DNA of 6,012 nt, taken from assembly GCA_051001995.1 (NCBI GenBank), contig JBPCMT010000089.1, forward strand, positions 1 to 6,012. The letters run 5' to 3'. Below are positions 4,268 through 6,012 of this stretch, one piece after another (the stretch's first letter is position 1; every line of letters begins with the position of its first letter). This DNA is from CAWEHQ01 sp051001995 (GTDB lineage: Bacteria > Actinomycetota > Thermoleophilia > Solirubrobacterales > Thermoleophilaceae). Position numbers and translations under genes: made by a program. The notes beneath the pieces were generated by a model. The model saw only the letters and a program-made list of their open reading frames with translations. It ran no database searches and was not told the origin of the DNA.

Positions 4268-5683
4268 CTACCGGCAGCTCGGCCCGGCGCAGTCCTCGAG
4301 CTCGGCGAGGCGCTGCGCAAGCGTCGCGCGCACGCCGGCGAGGGCCGGATCGTCGTGGCGCGATCGCAGCTGGAAGGGGTCGCTGCGGAGGTCGTAGAGC
4401 TCGAGCTCGCCGCCCGGGTGCTCGGCGTACATGTAGCGCTGCGTACGGAGCGCGGTCGAGTGCTGGTTCTCGAGCAGGATGTCGCGGTCTGCCGCCGCCC
4501 CGCGCCGGCGCGCGAGCGGGAGCAGCGAGCGCCCGTCCATCACCCGCAGCGGCTGGACGCCGGTGAAGTCGAGGATCGTCGGGGCCAGGTCGATGTTGCC
4601 GGCGATCTGGGGGCGCGTGACGCCTCGCGGGATGCCGGGCCCGCGCATGATCAGCGGTACCCCGACGCTCTCCTCGTAGAGATTGCCCTTCGCGACCAGG
4701 CGGTGCTCGCCGAGCAGGTATCCGTTGTCGGACGTGAAGATGATCAGCGTGTCGCGCAGCTCACCCGCGTCACGGAGTTCGGCCACGATGCGTTTGACGG
4801 CGTCGTCGACGGCGAGCAGGCTCGCCAGCCGGTCCTGGTGGCGGCGCTCGAGCTTGCCGCGCTCGGCGGCCGTGATGCGATCCTGCTTGCGCACGAACTG
4901 CGGCTTGTCCGAGACGTCGAGCTCGTTGAACGACGGCGGCGAGGGCAGCGGCTCGTCGGCGAACGCGCCGCGGTCGCGCGGGGCCGGCTCCGGGTTGGGC
5001 GGACGCGTGCGCGTCGGGTCGCCGTGCGGAGCGATCGGCGCGAACGTGAGAAAGAACGGCTTCGAGCCACTCTTCGAGATGAAGCGCGTGGCCTTGCGCG
5101 CGTATACATCGGTCTGGTAGTCGGCCGGCTTGCGCCCGTAGCGGACGAAGCGGCCGTTCTCGTTCAGGTTGTAGTCGTACATCTTGAACGCGCCCTTGCC
5201 GACGCCCACGCGCCAGTCGCTCCAGCCGGGCGGCACCTCGCGCGAGTCGTAGCCGTTCAGGTATCTGCCGACGTAGCCGGTGCGGTAGCCGGCCCGCCGG
5301 AGGGCGATCGGGAGCGTGCGCGAGTCGTTGAACGCCTGGACGCCGCCGTTGGGCGGCGTGTTGCCCCGGACCCCGTGGTTGTGCGCGTACTGGCCGGTCA
5401 GGAAGGTGGCCCGGGACGGGCAGCAGACCGGGAACGTGGCGAAGAAGTTCTGGAAGGTGGCACCGCTCCCGCCGAGCTGGCGCCTGACGCCGCGCATCAC
5501 CCGCACCGACTTCGCATCCTGATCGTCGGTCATGATCACGACGACGTTCGGACGGTCCCCCGGGCGGGCGCGGGCGTCGTCGGCGCCGCCGGCTGGGCCG
5601 AGGCCGCCCAGCAGCCCAGCCGCGGCGAGCGCCGTGGCCGCCGCGATCACGCCGAACCGCTTCCTGTGGGTACGCATGGTCAT
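4268..5683 (-). CDS. Secreted sulfatase (formylglycine-dependent, N-acetylglucosamine-6-sulfatase-like)
   Basis: The protein (471 residues) hydrolyses sulfate esters outside the membrane. A basic start (MRTHRKRFG) and a hydrophobic run (about 11-28) form a Sec-type signal peptide with likely cleavage before about residue 34-40; there is no lipobox. The alkaline-phosphatase-fold sulfatase core follows: metal ligands D53-D54 (MTDDQD), the signature VCCPSR with C87 as the residue converted to formylglycine and R91, LTGQYAHNHG (95-104), APH (218-220), the second metal pair D319-N320 (FTSDNG) and K332 (AKGNLYEE). The GKYLN/GKWH motif reads GRYLN, with Arg140 where Lys is usual. The C-terminal subdomain ends ELYDLRSDP...CAGPSC, and C465/C470 may form a disulfide. 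The substrate is unknown; the N-acetylglucosamine-6-sulfatase resemblance rests on the YLNGY and YNLNENG blocks. ATG 5683 is chosen because AGGA lies 7 nt upstream; ATG 5677 is an alternative. No formylglycine-generating enzyme is in view. Confidence 0.95.
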   Translation of the reverse strand: MTMRTHRKRFGVIAAATALAAAGLLGGLGPAGGADDARARPGDRPNVVVIMTDDQDAKSVRVMRGVRRQLGGSGATFQNFFATFPVCCPSRATFLTGQYAHNHGVRGNTPPNGGVQAFNDSRTLPIALRRAGYRTGYVGRYLNGYDSREVPPGWSDWRVGVGKGAFKMYDYNLNENGRFVRYGRKPADYQTDVYARKATRFISKSGSKPFFLTFAPIAPHGDPTRTRPPNPEPAPRDRGAFADEPLPSPPSFNELDVSDKPQFVRKQDRITAAERGKLERRHQDRLASLLAVDDAVKRIVAELRDAGELRDTLIIFTSDNGYLLGEHRLVAKGNLYEESVGVPLIMRGPGIPRGVTRPQIAGNIDLAPTILDFTGVQPLRVMDGRSLLPLARRRGAAADRDILLENQHSTALRTQRYMYAEHPGGELELYDLRSDPFQLRSRHDDPALAGVRATLAQRLAELEDCAGPSCR

Positions 5684-5772
5684 GGTCGTTTCCTACTGCC
5701 CCAGGGACGCGGCGCCGGCCGCGACCCGCTCGACGGGCGGTTCCCGCTCGTGCCGGCCCCTGTCGAAGACAT
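5680..5772 (-). CDS. Possible 30-codon upstream ORF overlapping the sulfatase start
   Basis: In the sulfatase leader, ATG at 5772 opens a 30-residue frame (beginning MSSTGAGTSGNRPSSG and ending GSRKRP) whose TGA overlaps the sulfatase ATG as ATGA. That layout would permit translational coupling. The peptide is Ser/Gly/Pro/Arg-rich and resembles no family, there is no Shine-Dalgarno before its ATG, and open frames of this size are common by chance in GC-rich DNA. Treat it as a weak candidate. Confidence 0.15.
   Translation of the reverse strand: MSSTGAGTSGNRPSSGSRPAPRPWGSRKRP
5691..5694 (-). promoter_or_regulatory. Ribosome binding site of the sulfatase
   Basis: The minus strand has AGGA (5694 down to 5691) seven bases before ATG 5683, a good spacing. 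This is the only strong Shine-Dalgarno seen before a complete gene in the window, and it favours the first of the two closely spaced ATGs. Confidence 0.6.
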
Positions 5773-5822
5773 GCAACACCGGCGACGGCGTCCAGTAGCG
5801 CCGGCGGCGGGGAGCGACCCGC

Positions 5823-5902
5823 CCGTCCGGAAATCGAGTATAGGCAGCCGGCCCGGGCGCGACTACCGGACGGCTCGGGCGTCGTCCGGCGGAGCGCTCC
5901 GC
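5823..5902. promoter_or_regulatory. Operator-like inverted repeats around the sulfatase promoter
   Basis: The motif CGTCCGG or its complement occurs three times: CCGTCCGG (5823-5830), CCGGACGG (5866-5873) and CGTCCGG (5883-5889). The last two form a dyad, CCGGACG-N10-CGTCCGG (5866-5889), and the outer pair brackets the TATACT box. A perfect 14-bp palindrome, GCGGAGCGCTCCGC (5889-5902), follows directly. The arrangement suits binding of a dimeric regulator between divergent genes. No regulator gene is in view to pair with it, and high GC makes some of this repetition expected. Confidence 0.35.
5837..5842 (-). promoter_or_regulatory. -10 box of the sulfatase promoter
   Basis: The minus strand carries TATACT (5842 down to 5837), a near-consensus -10 that stands out in very GC-rich surroundings. 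The hexamer 17 bp upstream (TAGTCG) is a poor -35, so an activator or an alternative sigma factor may be involved. Transcription would start near 5830, giving a leader of about 147 nt before ATG 5683. Confidence 0.5.
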
Positions 5903-5991
5903 TCGTGCCCGTCGACGGCCTGCGGGAGCAGCGGGGCGGAGGCGCGGGCGGGCGACGCAAGGTCAGCCCAGCAAGCACCCGAGGGAGAGAC

Positions 5992-6012
5992 GTGGTACTC
6001 CGGCCCGAGCTC
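5992..6012 (+). CDS. Possible start of a divergent plus-strand gene (partial at the right edge)
   Basis: A purine-rich GAGGGAGAG (5981-5989) sits two bases before a GTG at 5992 and could act as a Shine-Dalgarno; its GAGGG core is 6 nt away. Seven codons (MVLRPEL) are visible before the window ends. The region between this point and the sulfatase promoter (5843-5980) has no other gene I can support and would be a shared divergent control region. No product can be inferred from so few residues. Confidence 0.3.

Noticed and set aside
3243..4397. Long plus-strand open frame spanning nfo, the cysteine-rich gene and the sulfatase end
   Set aside because: It is extremely Arg/Ala-rich and crosses three better supported genes; endonuclease IV and its nine metal ligands lie in another frame.
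4770..5978. Long open minus-strand frame (about 400 codons) overlapping the sulfatase
   Set aside because: It is an Arg/Pro-rich shadow in a different frame of the sulfatase gene, typical of GC-rich DNA, with no recognisable domain.
1..6012. CRISPR array, tRNA or rRNA genes
   Set aside because: No regularly spaced repeats and no cloverleaf or rRNA-like sequence were seen by eye on either strand.

Overview
This is a very GC-rich window in which nearly every recognised codon ends in G or C. That base use, together with the gene families present (an actinobacterial-style secreted sulfatase, a VanZ-like protein, an excisionase-like helix-turn-helix protein of a kind seen in high-GC Gram-positives), suggests an actinobacterium, possibly of the Thermoleophilia/Solirubrobacterales type. 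The lineage is inferred from style, not from a marker gene.

Layout: (1) Bases 1-780 are a loose, poorly resolved accessory-looking stretch. It holds the probable 3' end of an unknown plus-strand gene (2-130), an ambiguous minus-strand open frame (1-300), and a small excisionase-like DNA-binding gene (294-648, minus) whose 5' end is displaced by what looks like a single extra base near 582. About 130 bp of repeat-bearing non-coding DNA follows. (2) Bases 778-4160 are a very compact block of five genes that strictly alternate in strand: an Rrf2-family regulator (minus), a VanZ-like membrane protein (plus), glutamyl-tRNA synthetase gltX (minus), endonuclease IV nfo (plus), and a cysteine-rich conserved-looking protein of unknown function (minus). 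Start-to-start gaps are 15 and 6 bp and the convergent pairs overlap by 9 and 4 bp, so no two neighbours can share a simple operon. (3) Bases 4161-4267 are a short gap with a GC-rich hairpin. (4) Bases 4268-5683 (minus) encode a secreted sulfatase with a good ribosome binding site, a probable long leader and a perfect TATACT -10 box. (5) Bases 5843-6012 carry dyad repeats and, at the very edge, the possible start of a divergent plus-strand gene.

How the parts work together: the genes of the middle block do different jobs (translation, base-excision DNA repair, a membrane protein, a regulator) and I see no shared pathway. The common thread is expression style. Three minus-strand genes (Rrf2, gltX, the cysteine-rich gene) each have a TANNNT -10-like hexamer 6-8 nt before the start codon and no Shine-Dalgarno, the arrangement expected for leaderless transcripts. 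The sulfatase is instead preceded by a clear AGGA site and a leader of roughly 150 nt. I did not find a clear new multi-gene system. The most interesting items are the compact glutamyl-tRNA synthetase, the Lys-to-Arg change in the sulfatase active-site motif, the nine-cysteine unknown protein, and the frameshifted excisionase-like gene.
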